A stretch of DNA of 64,000 bases from Winogradskyella sp. GTDB lineage: Bacteria > Bacteroidota > Bacteroidia > Flavobacteriales > Flavobacteriaceae. The number at the start of each line of letters is the position of its first letter. Within the stretch, counting starts at the first letter, position 1. Positions 42,801 through 51,345 of this stretch are shown here, piece by piece. The notes under the pieces are model-generated. The model saw only the letters and a program-made list of their open reading frames with translations. It searched no databases and was not told the DNA's origin. Position numbers and translations under genes: made by a program. The stretch lies in assembly GCF_003712105.1 (NCBI RefSeq), contig NZ_RHLG01000003.1, positions 1-64,000 on the forward strand. Reading direction: 5' to 3'.

Positions 42801-45094
42801 ATTTGTCTTATATACACAGTATATGTGCCTGCTGTATTGACTGTAAATATATTACTAGCTTGAAAATTAACACCGTCTATACTGTATTCGTAACCAGATG
42901 GCACATCATTAACAATAATGCTACCTGGTGTAGTACAAATAATATCCTCTGAAACGACTGAAGGATTCAGTAAATTTTCGTAAACATTAAAGTAGAATTG
43001 AACAAAACATCCACCATCATAATTGATAGTTAAGCGATATTGGCCAGCAGTATCCGCAATATAATCTTGTCCTGTATTCACTTGATTCCAAGTACACGAA
43101 CTGTCTTCATTAGCACAATCAGGGTCAGTAACTGCAGGGCAACTAGATTCGTCTAAAATTTCCCATATTATTGATGATGCTCCTGAAATATCGGTGTCTA
43201 TATTTACAAAATCATCAGCACCACATAAGTAAATGTTTGGTAATTCTTTTCCATCATTTGGACAGATTACTACTTCGTCTGCAAAAGGTATTACCGGGTT
43301 TGTAGTTGTATTACCAAACAATGACACATTAAACTGCTGCTCGATGGATTGACATGGAGCTATAGCCGTGTTAAATGAATAGTATGTTCCGGTAGAATTA
43401 ACTGTAATCGTTTGAGTATTGCCAATTACTGGCGTGCCAGAAGGACTTGTAGACCAGGAGTAAGAATCGTAACCATCTGCTGCCGTAAGTTCAACAGTAC
43501 TGCCACAAAGCACAATTTCTTGTATGAATTCACAATCTAAATCAGCTAAGAAGTTAGTTGCTTGAGGTGTTAATAAACAGCCAGTATTACTGTTAATACT
43601 TGGATCGTCTGTAATTTGAAACGTAGGATTGTAAAATCCGTTGTAAGTTGCAAATGCTTGGTTATTGATGATATTAGAACATGCATCTGCCAATTGACTA
43701 CATTCATCTACCACTTGTACCTCAATTCTAATTTCATATCTCGGATCATTTTCTTCAACTAGGTAATCTTCAATATTTAAAATGAGTTCTCTAGTTACTG
43801 GATTATAACTGGCTACAGTAACCCCAGCTGGTAATATTAAATCTGTGGGGTGATTGTAAATGATGTTAATAGGTAGTATATCTCTAATTTGAAAATTGGT
43901 AGCATTGTCATTACCTACATTTTGAAAGCCAATAACATAATTTAAAGGTGCGCCAAGATTAACAAGTTGGCCACCAATATCATTTCCTAAATCATCTTCA
44001 ACTGTTTTAGTTAAGACTATATCGGGTTCAATAATATCTACAGCAAAAGCAAAGAAATAGGGGAAATAAGTGTCTCCACTAGTCTCAAGCCTTACAGTTG
44101 CTGCTGTATCGTCATTGGCAATAATAGTATTGCCAGGATTAGGAACTGCCATAACACCTGTATCAAAACCAAGAGTGTTGGTACTATTAGGTACACGGTT
44201 ATTAACAGGTGTAGCATCTAATCGCGTTACGGAGCTATTAAAGAAGTTTCCGACAGGTCTATCTGTTGTTGATAGAGGACTGCCATTAAGTAATAATCTA
44301 TCTCCAAGAATCGGACTATCACCTTCTAATGTAGCAAAAGCAAAGTTTGCTCTAACAGGAGCAGGTGCTGGCACGGTTCTAAATCCAGACACAGGAATAT
44401 CTAGGTTAGGGTTTCCACCAGGAACACTAATTGCACTAAACCCATCAAAACTAGTAATTGATTTTCCAGGTAGTGTTGGATCTTCATAAACTATGAACAA
44501 AGACCAGCCTGCAGATTGACCAGTACCATTATAAGGGTTGAAAGTTGATGTTTCGCCTAATCCCGAAGATACATTTGCCACGGTATATGTCCCTAAATCA
44601 TTCCCTAAGTTTGTTACTATAGCAGTTACATCTGCAAAACACGCATAAGAGAAACTGTCGCCACCATCAACCGAGTTAGGACCAGCATCATAAATTAGAG
44701 TCCCCGTAATATCATTATATGTTCCTGTTGGACCTCTAAACCTCACCTCAGTAATCGGTTCATTACCTGGATTAACTGCACCCCAATATAATCCTGCATA
44801 AATAATTCTATAACAATTTGGATTTGGTATCTCTAAGTCTGCACTCGAAGAACTAAATGTAGAAGGATCACCATCTATGTCAATATATTGCATATCAACA
44901 TTATGATTATACACACCATTATTATTAAAAGCATTATTGTCTGGACCTAAAATGTTATTACCAATTAATATAATATCACCTTTTAAATCTTGATCGAATC
45001 TTGGTGTAAACGGCACGTAATTTTGGGCGTAGGTGTGTAGTCCTATAACACATAAGATTATAGTGGCTATACTAGAAAATGTAGGTCTTTTCAT
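36887..45094 (-). CDS. Giant SprB-repeat surface adhesin with T9SS type B C-terminal domain
   Basis: The 2735-residue protein has a signal peptide (about 1-23), an N-terminal region with a DUF11-like segment (IVLTKTVEDDLGNDIGGQLV, about 355-460), and a long array of more than twenty SprB-type repeats (about 770-2640). Each unit carries a version of 'GGxPPYxYxxxG...SAGTYTVTVTDxNGC'. The C-terminal type B sorting domain reads FTPNGDGVQDTWAP, then FDIFDRYGRKVATYR and GHFTLYR. T9SS exports it and keeps it on the cell surface, probably for adhesion or gliding. Cysteines recur at fixed places in the repeats. It lies between two PorP/SprF genes, 30 and 80 bases away. Confidence 0.92.
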   Translation of the reverse strand: MKRPTFSSIATIILCVIGLHTYAQNYVPFTPRFDQDLKGDIILIGNNILGPDNNAFNNNGVYNHNVDMQYIDIDGDPSTFSSSSADLEIPNPNCYRIIYAGLYWGAVNPGNEPITEVRFRGPTGTYNDITGTLIYDAGPNSVDGGDSFSYACFADVTAIVTNLGNDLGTYTVANVSSGLGETSTFNPYNGTGQSAGWSLFIVYEDPTLPGKSITSFDGFSAISVPGGNPNLDIPVSGFRTVPAPAPVRANFAFATLEGDSPILGDRLLLNGSPLSTTDRPVGNFFNSSVTRLDATPVNNRVPNSTNTLGFDTGVMAVPNPGNTIIANDDTAATVRLETSGDTYFPYFFAFAVDIIEPDIVLTKTVEDDLGNDIGGQLVNLGAPLNYVIGFQNVGNDNATNFQIRDILPINIIYNHPTDLILPAGVTVASYNPVTRELILNIEDYLVEENDPRYEIRIEVQVVDECSQLADACSNIINNQAFATYNGFYNPTFQITDDPSINSNTGCLLTPQATNFLADLDCEFIQEIVLCGSTVELTAADGYDSYSWSTSPSGTPVIGNTQTITVNSTGTYYSFNTAIAPCQSIEQQFNVSLFGNTTTNPVIPFADEVVICPNDGKELPNIYLCGADDFVNIDTDISGASSIIWEILDESSCPAVTDPDCANEDSSCTWNQVNTGQDYIADTAGQYRLTINYDGGCFVQFYFNVYENLLNPSVVSEDIICTTPGSIIVNDVPSGYEYSIDGVNFQASNIFTVNTAGTYTVYIRQIGVDTNPCIFSVPDVLIRDRDFTVSTTVTQPLCNGDFGNIQIAANDVEPQYTYAIYQGGVLVNSVGPIIENTYEFENLNVGTYTITLETEDGCTHSEDITIVEPPLLTVTAALTTPLTCIDGEITIYPQGGTPPYFYFINSTTDFQTVPEYTVNSAGVYDITVIDANNCSASTTITVDNVLAPEFTVNTTDILCPGNNDGSISINVTNANGNSLQYSIDNGLTFSSSPVFNGLSAGTYNVVVEYSLGGSVCTTIPDIVTINENPAINGTAELTSNYTCDADATITVTGVTGGTAPYSYSLDGVNFQTSNVFTGLTQGTYTVTIQDDNGCTFITNQIIIPPLDPPTDMEFSNTPIDCPTNTTTVTITNTIGGTGVLEYQIIAPLSAVTAYQTSTVFPGLEPGTYTFQVRDENNCTYVESYTIAPLPQSSVNVVLTDGLDCTASPDAVITGTISGTSPFTYAVSINGGSFTDLGSTGNTFTYTTLTDGDYQFEITDGNGCSVLSSIITVNPLVLPEIDTVLQSQSINCNGEATGAIDVTINTTLGTPPFVINVNNDTTGVNYGSQTTSLPAGTYTVTVTDANSCTDIETIIINEPDAIVVNYSTVDITCTAGGVSQGSVIVDSVTGGTPPYNYFVTGTNGYSNSEFNVGGTTSVSFDVVDFGLYQINVIDSNGCSILVQDVLVASPPSDLDITITPSVDCATGGEAEVSVSSSLSSSGPFFFSIYQGPSSVYPNPPGSWLPEMPAGSQSTTFTGLTPGVLYTFIVYDSATNCSYYEPATVPIPTNSTLTVSAPDVNNITCTGSADGNVSFTVTSTYGIPVDLSYEIFNSQSLTTTFISGTGTVNANDTLTINNLGPLPFGNYFVSITENSGPNAGCGIVTTPFNITESEFPLDLAVFVNQNANCNPNSGVISALAENGTPPYLFQVTTTPAAPLATDAGWNSNSTFNLDANTYYIHVLDAYGCIVSSPATVLPMDDTPVISAAVNNECLDTDGSFQIDVSLVSNGVAPYSISIDGGAFQSQTFPFTISNIFSGNHTVEINDANGCGNLVSIDVLPVLDFTPDITAVPTCNNDDGVITLNPTGGSGNYAYAISPTAPSISIAGNVISGVPFGNYDITITDTTTSCTETVSVALPEAIPPTFNLTSTAVTCFPDNDGSFDIDILNFTGPYTYEVIDSANNSVFGVVSANTSTNPLTVSGLTSGTYTVNITQTSSPFCSSSSDVIINSPAEELMLNVSETSNVTCNNNQGTIVAEATGGWGNYEYELSGDASVPYSTNSTFTDLSAGNYTVSVRDDQGCIVSENITLSEPTPINAIFTPSVSTVACFGDSDASITITNVTGGQGSNYTYTLNTLTPVVTTSGPQTSNVFDGLTAGTYNITINDGFDCEFTSLDIVIDEPTPINASLVLDTSQTCLTESTLTLSASGGTGQYTYSDDISFTTVLGTFSTSTTFSVPVGTYAYYVRDDNGCISIVSNEITIEPLPDLTVELASVNPTINCAGDNTGSITAIAFGGLGNYSYELQDTGGNTINATQNTPGYFTELLAGNYIVSVESGDCSVISEPISITEPSTQLDASLIVRNITCAGSGNGSIEINATGGTGVIKYAISPQLNQFFDTNIFDNLEPGEYDIIVQDELGCFLIFTETITEPAQVLLNIVPNSILPEVCEGDANGEFSIEIFGGTLPFSVSLDNPDGPFTVGGITQTIFDFTNLTGGDHIVYVVDAEGCDSEWNITFPESVRINPEVVVEFSCDQNIQNNTVTVTVDDSITDLSELDYSLDNGPYQISNVFTDVPVGTGHFINVRHTNGCIQTTELFDVDDYEPVALDITEGEINQIIASGSGGTGLYTYTFNEVDYGQENTYTITQSGIYTILVTDTNGCTAEAQVELEFVDICPPNYFTPNGDGVQDTWAPGCVNNYPNLEFDIFDRYGRKVATYRVGEYWDGRYNGSELPTGDYWYVVRPNGTSVERSFVGHFTLYR

Positions 45095-45174
45095 GGTGTA
45101 TATATAATTTTCGCTACTTAGTAATCATCTGGTTTGGGGCTTAATAACTACTAGCAGACGTGGTGATATGTTAC

Positions 45175-47502
45175 TTAGTTCTCTATTTTAATAATTGACA
45201 TGTTTCTATTATAGGGTTCATTATCTTTCTCTTTTAGTTTTCTATTTGCTTCTTGAATGGTTTCTACTTTTTCTGCGTATATATAATATTTACTTGTATT
45301 TACATCATAGAAAAATTCTACACTTGCTAAACCTGAAGCCAATACCTTTTTGATAAAATCATCACGTTTACCGATATCACTATGTATAGCAAGTACAGCA
45401 TAATACCCACTATCTACATAGTTGATATTTTTAAGTATTTGAATATTGCTATTCTGTGGTTTTCCAAAATCAAAATCATCTGGCTTGAGCTCTGTGGTGT
45501 TGATTTGGGTAGTTTTCTTCAGGTTAGCTAATCGTGTTCTATCTTGTTTGTATCGTTCTTCTTCATTATCAAATTCAGCACGTTTTATGCGACGACGTTT
45601 CTCAAATTCAATAGCTACTTGAATATCGTTTAATTTCTTTTCCAAATCAGCTCTAAGCTCTGAAGTCTTAATTTGCTCAGACTTAAGACGAGTAATTTCT
45701 TTTTTGTAGTATAACATTACGACTTCGTTTACAATGGTATCTGCTTCATACATCTCATCATATAGTTTTTCTAGCTCCTCTATTTTATTACTTCTATCAG
45801 AAATAGTTTTATCTAAGTCTTCTTTAATTTTTCTAAGTCTTTCATTTTCTTTAGTAATACTCTTAAAAGGTTTTGGTTTTACTACAATACCTTGCTCGCT
45901 TAAATCATTTTCTTCCTTTAGATTTTTTAAATTCTCGTTTTTACCTTCTACTGCCTTGTCATATTCATCTAGTAAGTCACTTTGCTTTTCGGTATCAGAT
46001 TTTACATCATCAATAAGACGCTTCATTGACTTTTCAAGCTCATTCTTTGGATTGTTAATGGCATCTAATTCGGCTTGCTCTTTTTCTTTTGCAATGCGTT
46101 CCGCTTCAAGTTGAGCCAATCTTTCTTGTTCAGCCTTTTCTTCTGCTAGGCGTTCTGCTTCAAGTTGTGCAAGTCTTTCCTGCTCAGCCTTTTCTTTCTT
46201 TAAGCGCTCAGTTTCTAATTTTGCTAGTCGTTCTTGTTCTGCCTTTTCACGTGCAATTCGCTCTCTTTCGAGTTTTTCTAATCTTAGTCGCTCAGCCTTT
46301 TCTTTAGCTAATTGTTGTGCTTTGAGCTTAGCTTGTTTTTCTCTGGCAAGCCGTTCTCTCTCCAAACGTTCTGCTTCTTTTCTTGCTCTTTCTTCGTCTT
46401 CTGCTTTCTGAAGCGCTTCGAGTTCATCTAATTCTTCTTGAGTTTCTTCTTTAGCAGGAATTTCTATAGTGTCTAACTTAGGTTCTTCAGTTTTGCGTTT
46501 AGCAGCAACATATCGGGTAAATGCACCTGATCTTTTCTTATTTGTCTTTATTAATGAAGTCACTTCATCTTGACGGTTATAATCGAAGAATTTTTCATTT
46601 TTAAATCTATAAGCCAATGTGATCTCGTGAGAAGGACCAAAATTGCTTATGTCTCCCAATGCCATTTCGTAGTTATACTCAAGAGCAATTTCTTCAGTAA
46701 TATTAAGACCTAAGCCTGCAGATGCACCAAATTTTGTATTATAACCACCTTGTACCCAAAATCCTTTAGGAATACTAAGCATTACATTACCTGCAATTAT
46801 GGTTTCATCTTCTCTAAACTCACTTCTAAGCAATCCTGTAAACTTACTATCATCAAAAAAACCACGGCTAGACATATAACCTGTGTACATTATATGCCCT
46901 TGAATGCCGCGGTTTGGCACATCGTCCAATAACTCTGATGTTTGAATGTTATATAACAGAAGATTGTTGATTGATATACCGAAATCTAGAAATGTTGTTC
47001 CAAAATTTACACCTGGATTAACAGCTAATAAAAAATTGTTTTCAATAGTATTCAATGATGGGTCTGGAAGATTAGTAACCACGTTACCAGAGTTTATGCC
47101 ACTACTATATGCAGCCATGTTAAGACCAAAAGTAAGATTGGTGTCTCGTTCTAGTCTAGCATTATATGCAAAATTAATAACGCCACCGTAGGTTGTTAAA
47201 ACACCATAATCTTGTTGAAACAAACTGATACCGGCACCTATATTATCTGTAAATCTACCAGAGTATGCTACAACATAGGAGAGAGGTGCGTCGTTAAACT
47301 GTACCCATTCGCGTTTATTGTAAGCACTAATAAATCTGTTTTGCTCCCTAACATAACTAAATGTTGGATTAAGTAATGTTCTATTAAAGGTCAATGAGTT
47401 ACGTATTGGCAAATCAAAAGCGACAACACCGTCTGTGTCTTGAGCCAAAAGTGGTTCAAAAAGTAAGACTAGTGATATGTATATAAGTGCTTTTAAATTC
47501 AT
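45175..47502 (-). CDS. PorP/SprF-coiled coil-SPOR-like fusion protein
   Basis: Residues about 1-300 are a PorP/SprF outer-membrane domain (signal peptide, FNRTLLNPTFSYVREQNRFI, NIGAGISLFQQDYG, ALGDISNFGPSHEITLAYRF). Residues about 345-480 form a charged coiled coil with 18-residue tandem units of the type AEQERLAQLEAERLAKEK. A second helical part (about 500-660) follows, and the last ~90 residues (YYAVLAIHSDIGKRDDFIKK, KYYIYAEKVETIQEANRKL) look like a SPOR-type domain. SPOR domains bind denuded peptidoglycan, so the protein may tie the outer-membrane T9SS partner to the cell wall. It overlaps the sorted-protein gene by 4 bases. The SPOR call is by eye. Confidence 0.8.
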   Translation of the reverse strand: MNLKALIYISLVLLFEPLLAQDTDGVVAFDLPIRNSLTFNRTLLNPTFSYVREQNRFISAYNKREWVQFNDAPLSYVVAYSGRFTDNIGAGISLFQQDYGVLTTYGGVINFAYNARLERDTNLTFGLNMAAYSSGINSGNVVTNLPDPSLNTIENNFLLAVNPGVNFGTTFLDFGISINNLLLYNIQTSELLDDVPNRGIQGHIMYTGYMSSRGFFDDSKFTGLLRSEFREDETIIAGNVMLSIPKGFWVQGGYNTKFGASAGLGLNITEEIALEYNYEMALGDISNFGPSHEITLAYRFKNEKFFDYNRQDEVTSLIKTNKKRSGAFTRYVAAKRKTEEPKLDTIEIPAKEETQEELDELEALQKAEDEERARKEAERLERERLAREKQAKLKAQQLAKEKAERLRLEKLERERIAREKAEQERLAKLETERLKKEKAEQERLAQLEAERLAEEKAEQERLAQLEAERIAKEKEQAELDAINNPKNELEKSMKRLIDDVKSDTEKQSDLLDEYDKAVEGKNENLKNLKEENDLSEQGIVVKPKPFKSITKENERLRKIKEDLDKTISDRSNKIEELEKLYDEMYEADTIVNEVVMLYYKKEITRLKSEQIKTSELRADLEKKLNDIQVAIEFEKRRRIKRAEFDNEEERYKQDRTRLANLKKTTQINTTELKPDDFDFGKPQNSNIQILKNINYVDSGYYAVLAIHSDIGKRDDFIKKVLASGLASVEFFYDVNTSKYYIYAEKVETIQEANRKLKEKDNEPYNRNMSIIKIEN
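46080..46255 (-). repeat. 54-bp tandem repeats inside the SprF fusion
   Basis: About three units of 54 bases recur (CAGCCTTTTC-type blocks at 46131, 46185 and 46239 are spaced exactly 54). They encode 18-residue charged coiled-coil units. Such repeats can change copy number by slippage. Confidence 0.75.
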
Positions 47503-48965
47503 CTTATAATTGTAATGGAACCTTTTTTTGTATCGCCATTACTAGTGGTTATTATATAATAGAATACCTGATTGATACTCGTGATATTTAAATTGTTTAG
47601 TGGCCAATTATTTTGATAATTAGTAGTTTGAAACACTCGTTTTCCTTGGCTCGAGAAAATCTCAATAGTCGTATTTGTTCCACTTACATATGCTGTTGGA
47701 ATTACCCAAGTATCATTGATGCCATCACTATTAGGACTAATTAAATTTGGAATATTATCTACATCAGGAAATGGTTCAGGAGCTTCGCTAACCTCGAATA
47801 CTATTTCACGAGATCCAGCACAGCCAACAGTTTCTGTTATTACCACTCGGTACATACCAAATTCGGTGGCTGTATAAGTATTATCATCGGCTTCGTCAAT
47901 TAAAGTCTCATCTATAAACCACTGAAATTCTGGGTTATTAGCGTTTGTAGTAACTTCTACATCTAATTCAGAGCCATCTTCTATTTCATTGGTTTCATCG
48001 ACATTAATTTCAGCATCAAAAAGATTACTTTGTAAGTCTATTGTCCCTGAAGTTTGACAATCTCCAAGATCAACCTGAACAGAAAACATACCTGATTCAT
48101 TAGTTTGATAAAACTGCTCTGTTGCACCATCAATAATATCACCATCACGATACCACTGGTAACTTAAACCGCCAATTGTACTTAAAGTTGTTAAACCTTG
48201 TTCAGGACAATAAGGATTACCTAAACTTGATGCAATCTCTGCATTAGCAACACCAGTTGAAGCCTGTACAATTTCAACACGATTAGAAAATGAATCTGAT
48301 GTACATGTACCATAATTAGTTTCAACAAAGTATGTACCTTCTTCTGATACAGATAATGTTTCGCCCTCCGAAATAAAGATAGATGACGTTGGGCCAGTCT
48401 CTTTGTACCAATTAAAGGTTAATGATGGATAGTTCAATGGCGAATCGTTACCATTAATTCCAGGATTGTCTATTGTGAGTAGATAACTTCCACCAGGACA
48501 AAATGCCCCAGATGATACCAAATTATTTATTGTAAATGGTGAATCTTGTAGCTTATAATATGCAGGAAATGCTACAGAGCTTGTACTCGTAGCAACTGGA
48601 GATGTACTTTTAATCCTAATTTTGTAGCCTTCTCCAGATGTTGTTGTAGGTAAAGAAAAATTAATAGATGCAGGAGATGTTGTAATGCTTCCACTAGCCG
48701 AAGTATAAACAACGGTTGCGTCACTAAAATCACCCTCAGCATCAGACAATTCAACAATAAATTGGTTATTACTTTGTAGTCCAGATTCTGGAGAAAAAAT
48801 AAAGGTTGTGCTATAGGTGTTAAACGATGGGCTTGCACATGCTTGGCTAAATCCCAAACTAGGTGTGCCAATGACTATTTGAGCTGTTAATAGCTCAACA
48901 CAACACAACATAGTAAGCCATAGACACAGATGTTTAATCCTTATGAAGGCAATTTTGGAGCGCAT
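47499..48965 (-). CDS. T9SS-sorted surface protein with Ig-like domains
   Basis: The 488-residue protein has an export signal (LWLTMLCCVELLTAQ), several Ig/PKD-like domains (for example LTFNWYKETGPTSSIFISEG, GLSYQWYRDGDIIDGATEQF, NPEFQWFIDETLIDEADDNT), and a type B C-terminal sorting domain reading LISPNSDGINDTWVIP and ending KGSITIIR. It should be carried across the outer membrane by T9SS. Its stop overlaps the start of the SprF fusion by 4 bases, which suggests that protein is its dedicated outer-membrane partner, as SprB and SprF are paired elsewhere. Its binding target is unknown. Confidence 0.85.
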   Translation of the reverse strand: MRSKIAFIRIKHLCLWLTMLCCVELLTAQIVIGTPSLGFSQACASPSFNTYSTTFIFSPESGLQSNNQFIVELSDAEGDFSDATVVYTSASGSITTSPASINFSLPTTTSGEGYKIRIKSTSPVATSTSSVAFPAYYKLQDSPFTINNLVSSGAFCPGGSYLLTIDNPGINGNDSPLNYPSLTFNWYKETGPTSSIFISEGETLSVSEEGTYFVETNYGTCTSDSFSNRVEIVQASTGVANAEIASSLGNPYCPEQGLTTLSTIGGLSYQWYRDGDIIDGATEQFYQTNESGMFSVQVDLGDCQTSGTIDLQSNLFDAEINVDETNEIEDGSELDVEVTTNANNPEFQWFIDETLIDEADDNTYTATEFGMYRVVITETVGCAGSREIVFEVSEAPEPFPDVDNIPNLISPNSDGINDTWVIPTAYVSGTNTTIEIFSSQGKRVFQTTNYQNNWPLNNLNITSINQVFYYIITTSNGDTKKGSITIIR

Positions 48966-49019
48966 GTAGTTGGTCTTGTAATTTTATGCTATAGGCAAAT
49001 AACTTTACTTAAGCGTTAA

Positions 49020-50345
49020 TTAGTTATCATCATAATCTTCAAAATCGTCCTTATCTGTTGTAGCAACGATTTTATTTATTCGTAATCTAAAGTCTGGTGT
49101 TTTCGGATGTTTTAAATCAATAAATGTTTCTGAATCCGGACCTTTAGAATACACATTGTCAAAAGCACGACTTCCGTACCAGCTTTCTAGATCCTCATTA
49201 TTAGAGTTGTATTTTTTAAAAATATTTCCTGTACAATTATTAAAATATGTACGTTCGAAGCTGATATTCTGAAGGTTATCGTTATTTATAACCATATCTT
49301 CATCTAAGTACACTGCCGGTTTAAAACCTGAAATAACACTTTGCTTTAAGGAGAATTTAGCATCATTTTTAATGTAAATAGCTTCTTTAACCAGGCCAAT
49401 GTTTATGGCTTTGTTAAGATCGTCAGTGGCATTAATAAGTGTTAGGTTAGAAGCTAATACTAGCGTGCTTGGTTTATTAGGATCTACATCATCTTTATTG
49501 TCATATGACGATAAGTACATACATCTATAACCTTCGGGGCTAGAAACAAATGGTGAACGAATCGCCAATGAGTTGTCAATAAGTACCTGTGCGCCATCGT
49601 TAAACATATAGTCATTTTGATTACAGCGATATGATACTAACTTATTTAGTGTTACATTTCCACCTTCAACTTTAAAAGCATTTCCTAAGGCATAGCTTAC
49701 CATTACATTATCTATAAGTGTTTCGTTTCCTACACCGGCAAGTGTTAATCCATTTAAATAGCCATAGCTTTTTGTCTGCAGTCCGGCATATTCAATTCTA
49801 ATATAGCTTAGCACACCAGAATTACTCATCGTATTTTCGCCACCATAGCTTATATCGTTCAAGTTATCTGGCTTAAGACCATAATTTAAAAGTCCTTCGT
49901 TACCAAATTTATTGGTTGGTGCATTTCCAAGGATAAAAATACCACCCCAATCGCCAGGCTTTTTCATAGGACGATTAGACGTAAATACAATTGGATCAGT
50001 TTGCTCACCTTCTGCAATAATTCTTGAGCCGTTACTAATAATCAATGATGCTTTGGTTTGGTAATCACCAAGTATTACAGTGCCAGGTTCTATGGTGAGT
50101 GTTGTGCTGTCAGTTACAAAAACGTTGCCTACCAATAGATAAGTGTCTTGTTTTTTAAGCGTAATATCACTGGTAATATTACCAGTTAAAATTTGCGTTG
50201 GTTCTCCGTAAGTTGAAGTATTAGGTTTAAAATCGGTCCAAGTATTTAACCAGTTATCAAAACCAATAATACCTTTTTCCTGTTGAGCGACAGTTATGGT
50301 AATTGAAAATACACACAGTAGCGCTAGAAGCGTAATTTTTTTCAT
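49020..50345 (-). CDS. Exported beta-helix-like protein (441 aa)
   Basis: A signal peptide (KKITLLALLCVFSITITVAQ) precedes a protein with repeated short beta-turn units: LTIEPGTVILGDYQTKASLI, ISNGSRIIAEGEQTDPIVFT, PGDWGGIFILGNAPTN, GVLSYIRIEYAGLQ, NGLTLAGVGNETLIDNVMVS. This pattern is typical of right-handed parallel beta-helices in flavobacterial surface proteins. The C-terminus is acidic (DKDDFEDYDDN) and lacks a clear T9SS sorting domain. It lies 54 bases upstream of the sorted-protein gene and has its own promoter at 50381-50412, so it probably heads this minus-strand surface cluster. Function unknown. Confidence 0.75.
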   Translation of the reverse strand: MKKITLLALLCVFSITITVAQQEKGIIGFDNWLNTWTDFKPNTSTYGEPTQILTGNITSDITLKKQDTYLLVGNVFVTDSTTLTIEPGTVILGDYQTKASLIISNGSRIIAEGEQTDPIVFTSNRPMKKPGDWGGIFILGNAPTNKFGNEGLLNYGLKPDNLNDISYGGENTMSNSGVLSYIRIEYAGLQTKSYGYLNGLTLAGVGNETLIDNVMVSYALGNAFKVEGGNVTLNKLVSYRCNQNDYMFNDGAQVLIDNSLAIRSPFVSSPEGYRCMYLSSYDNKDDVDPNKPSTLVLASNLTLINATDDLNKAINIGLVKEAIYIKNDAKFSLKQSVISGFKPAVYLDEDMVINNDNLQNISFERTYFNNCTGNIFKKYNSNNEDLESWYGSRAFDNVYSKGPDSETFIDLKHPKTPDFRLRINKIVATTDKDDFEDYDDN

Positions 50346-50380
50346 TGTAGGTTAAGTTTAAATATTAGAGAGGGACATAT

Positions 50381-50412
50381 CAAACCTAATATTATTGCCT
50401 ATCAAATACAAA
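50381..50412 (-). promoter_or_regulatory. Promoter of the beta-helix protein / surface cluster
   Basis: On the minus strand TTTG (50412-50409), a 20-base spacer and TAGGTTTG (50388-50381) form a full Bacteroidota promoter 35 bases before the ATG at 50345. Confidence 0.6.
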
Positions 50413-50530
50413 TTATATCGATGTATTACTCAAATCTTTTAGAAAAAAACGAAAATACTTACAAATAAAATCTTTTAAACGAGATTTTTAATGAAAACTT
50501 TTAAAACCTTTACAAAAACAGTGATGATAA

Positions 50531-50569
50531 TAAACAAAAAAGCCCCAATCATAATGGATTGAGGCTTTT
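50531..50569 (-). terminator. Rho-independent terminator of the 50586-51038 gene
   Basis: Read on the minus strand, AAAAGCCTCAATC pairs with GATTGGGGCTTTT (one mismatch in 13) around a 6-base loop, followed by TTTTTTGTTT. It begins 17 bases after the stop codon. Confidence 0.8.
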
Positions 50570-50585
50570 AAATTTGATAATTTAT

Positions 50586-51038
50586 TTAGTTAGCTTTAAA
50601 ATCTTCGTAGGTATATAAAGATTTTAGTGTTGTTTCGTAAAATAAAATCGCAGCAATTAAGTCTGAAGTATCTGAATAAGGTAGAATTTTCTTCTGAAAT
50701 TCAATAGTGCTATCAAAGTAATCTGCAGAAGCTTCTTTATTCTCTTCAAGAGCTTTTAAATTCTCCTTAGTATTAGGAATTCCTAATGATTCCATAGTGA
50801 CATTTGCACTTGTTGCAAAAGCGATATTTGGTAATATATTAACAATGACTTCTATGCGTTCAACATACAAATCCAATAAATCGCCTTTATTCATTCTGTT
50901 TAGTTCCTCGCGTTCATGATATTTTGCAATGTTTATTTTACCACTAATAAATGACTTAGATTTTGTCTTTTTTTGGGCAAAGCTAAATGTAGATACACAA
51001 AATATTAAGACGATTAATAGGTTCAGTTTTGTCTTCAT
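50586..51038 (-). CDS. Small exported protein of unknown function
   Basis: From the ATG at 51038 the 150-residue protein has a signal peptide (LNLLIVLIFCVSTFSFAQ) and a basic, mostly helical mature part (KINIAKYHEREELNRMNKGD, LKALEENKEASADYFDSTIE). The longer frame to 51098 would run back through the promoter and is rejected. A terminator follows directly, so it is a single-gene unit. I recognise no family. Confidence 0.65.
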   Translation of the reverse strand: MKTKLNLLIVLIFCVSTFSFAQKKTKSKSFISGKINIAKYHEREELNRMNKGDLLDLYVERIEVIVNILPNIAFATSANVTMESLGIPNTKENLKALEENKEASADYFDSTIEFQKKILPYSDTSDLIAAILFYETTLKSLYTYEDFKAN

Positions 51039-51068
51039 TTTTGTAGATTTTTGTTTTTGTGGGCAAGA

Positions 51069-51098
51069 CAAATCTATATAAATATTTATGATTTTCAA
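51069..51098 (-). promoter_or_regulatory. Promoter of the small exported protein gene
   Basis: On the minus strand TTG (51098-51096), a 19-base spacer and TAGATTTG (51076-51069) match the -33/-7 consensus. The ATG at 51038 lies 30 bases downstream, which decides the start. Confidence 0.6.
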
Positions 51099-51345
51099 TC
51101 AATAAGAGTTACTTTTTTTGAAATTTATTTTATCAATGAAATGCATAAAAGAGCGATAAACTGCATAAACACTAGACTAAAAGCATATTTATCAGATGAA
51201 ATACACTTGTTTAATTTTCAGTTCATTTCTTTAGTTTTTTCATAAAATGAATAGAAAAAAGGGTGTGGATAGCATGCGGTTTACCGATAGAATTTGCATT
51301 TCTCTTCATTATATCGAGTTTTTAATGCATTCATTTGATTTTTAT

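Noticed and set aside
37000..43000. Repeat pattern considered as a CRISPR array or DNA satellite
   Set aside because: The repeats are diverged protein repeats in an open reading frame, not identical 25-40 bp units with spacers.
36887..45094. Plus-strand open frames inside the giant adhesin (for example 44070-44489 and 39138-39473)
   Set aside because: They lie opposite a continuous 2735-codon gene and have no domain or start signal; they are shadows of its codon bias.
45734..46307. Plus-strand frames rich in Ser/Phe or Leu/Gln opposite the SprF coiled coil
   Set aside because: They are the antisense of the Lys/Glu-rich tandem repeats and have no independent coding features.
51051..51245. 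Plus-strand 64-residue frame in the divergent gap
   Set aside because: It overlaps a good minus-strand promoter and has no coding character.
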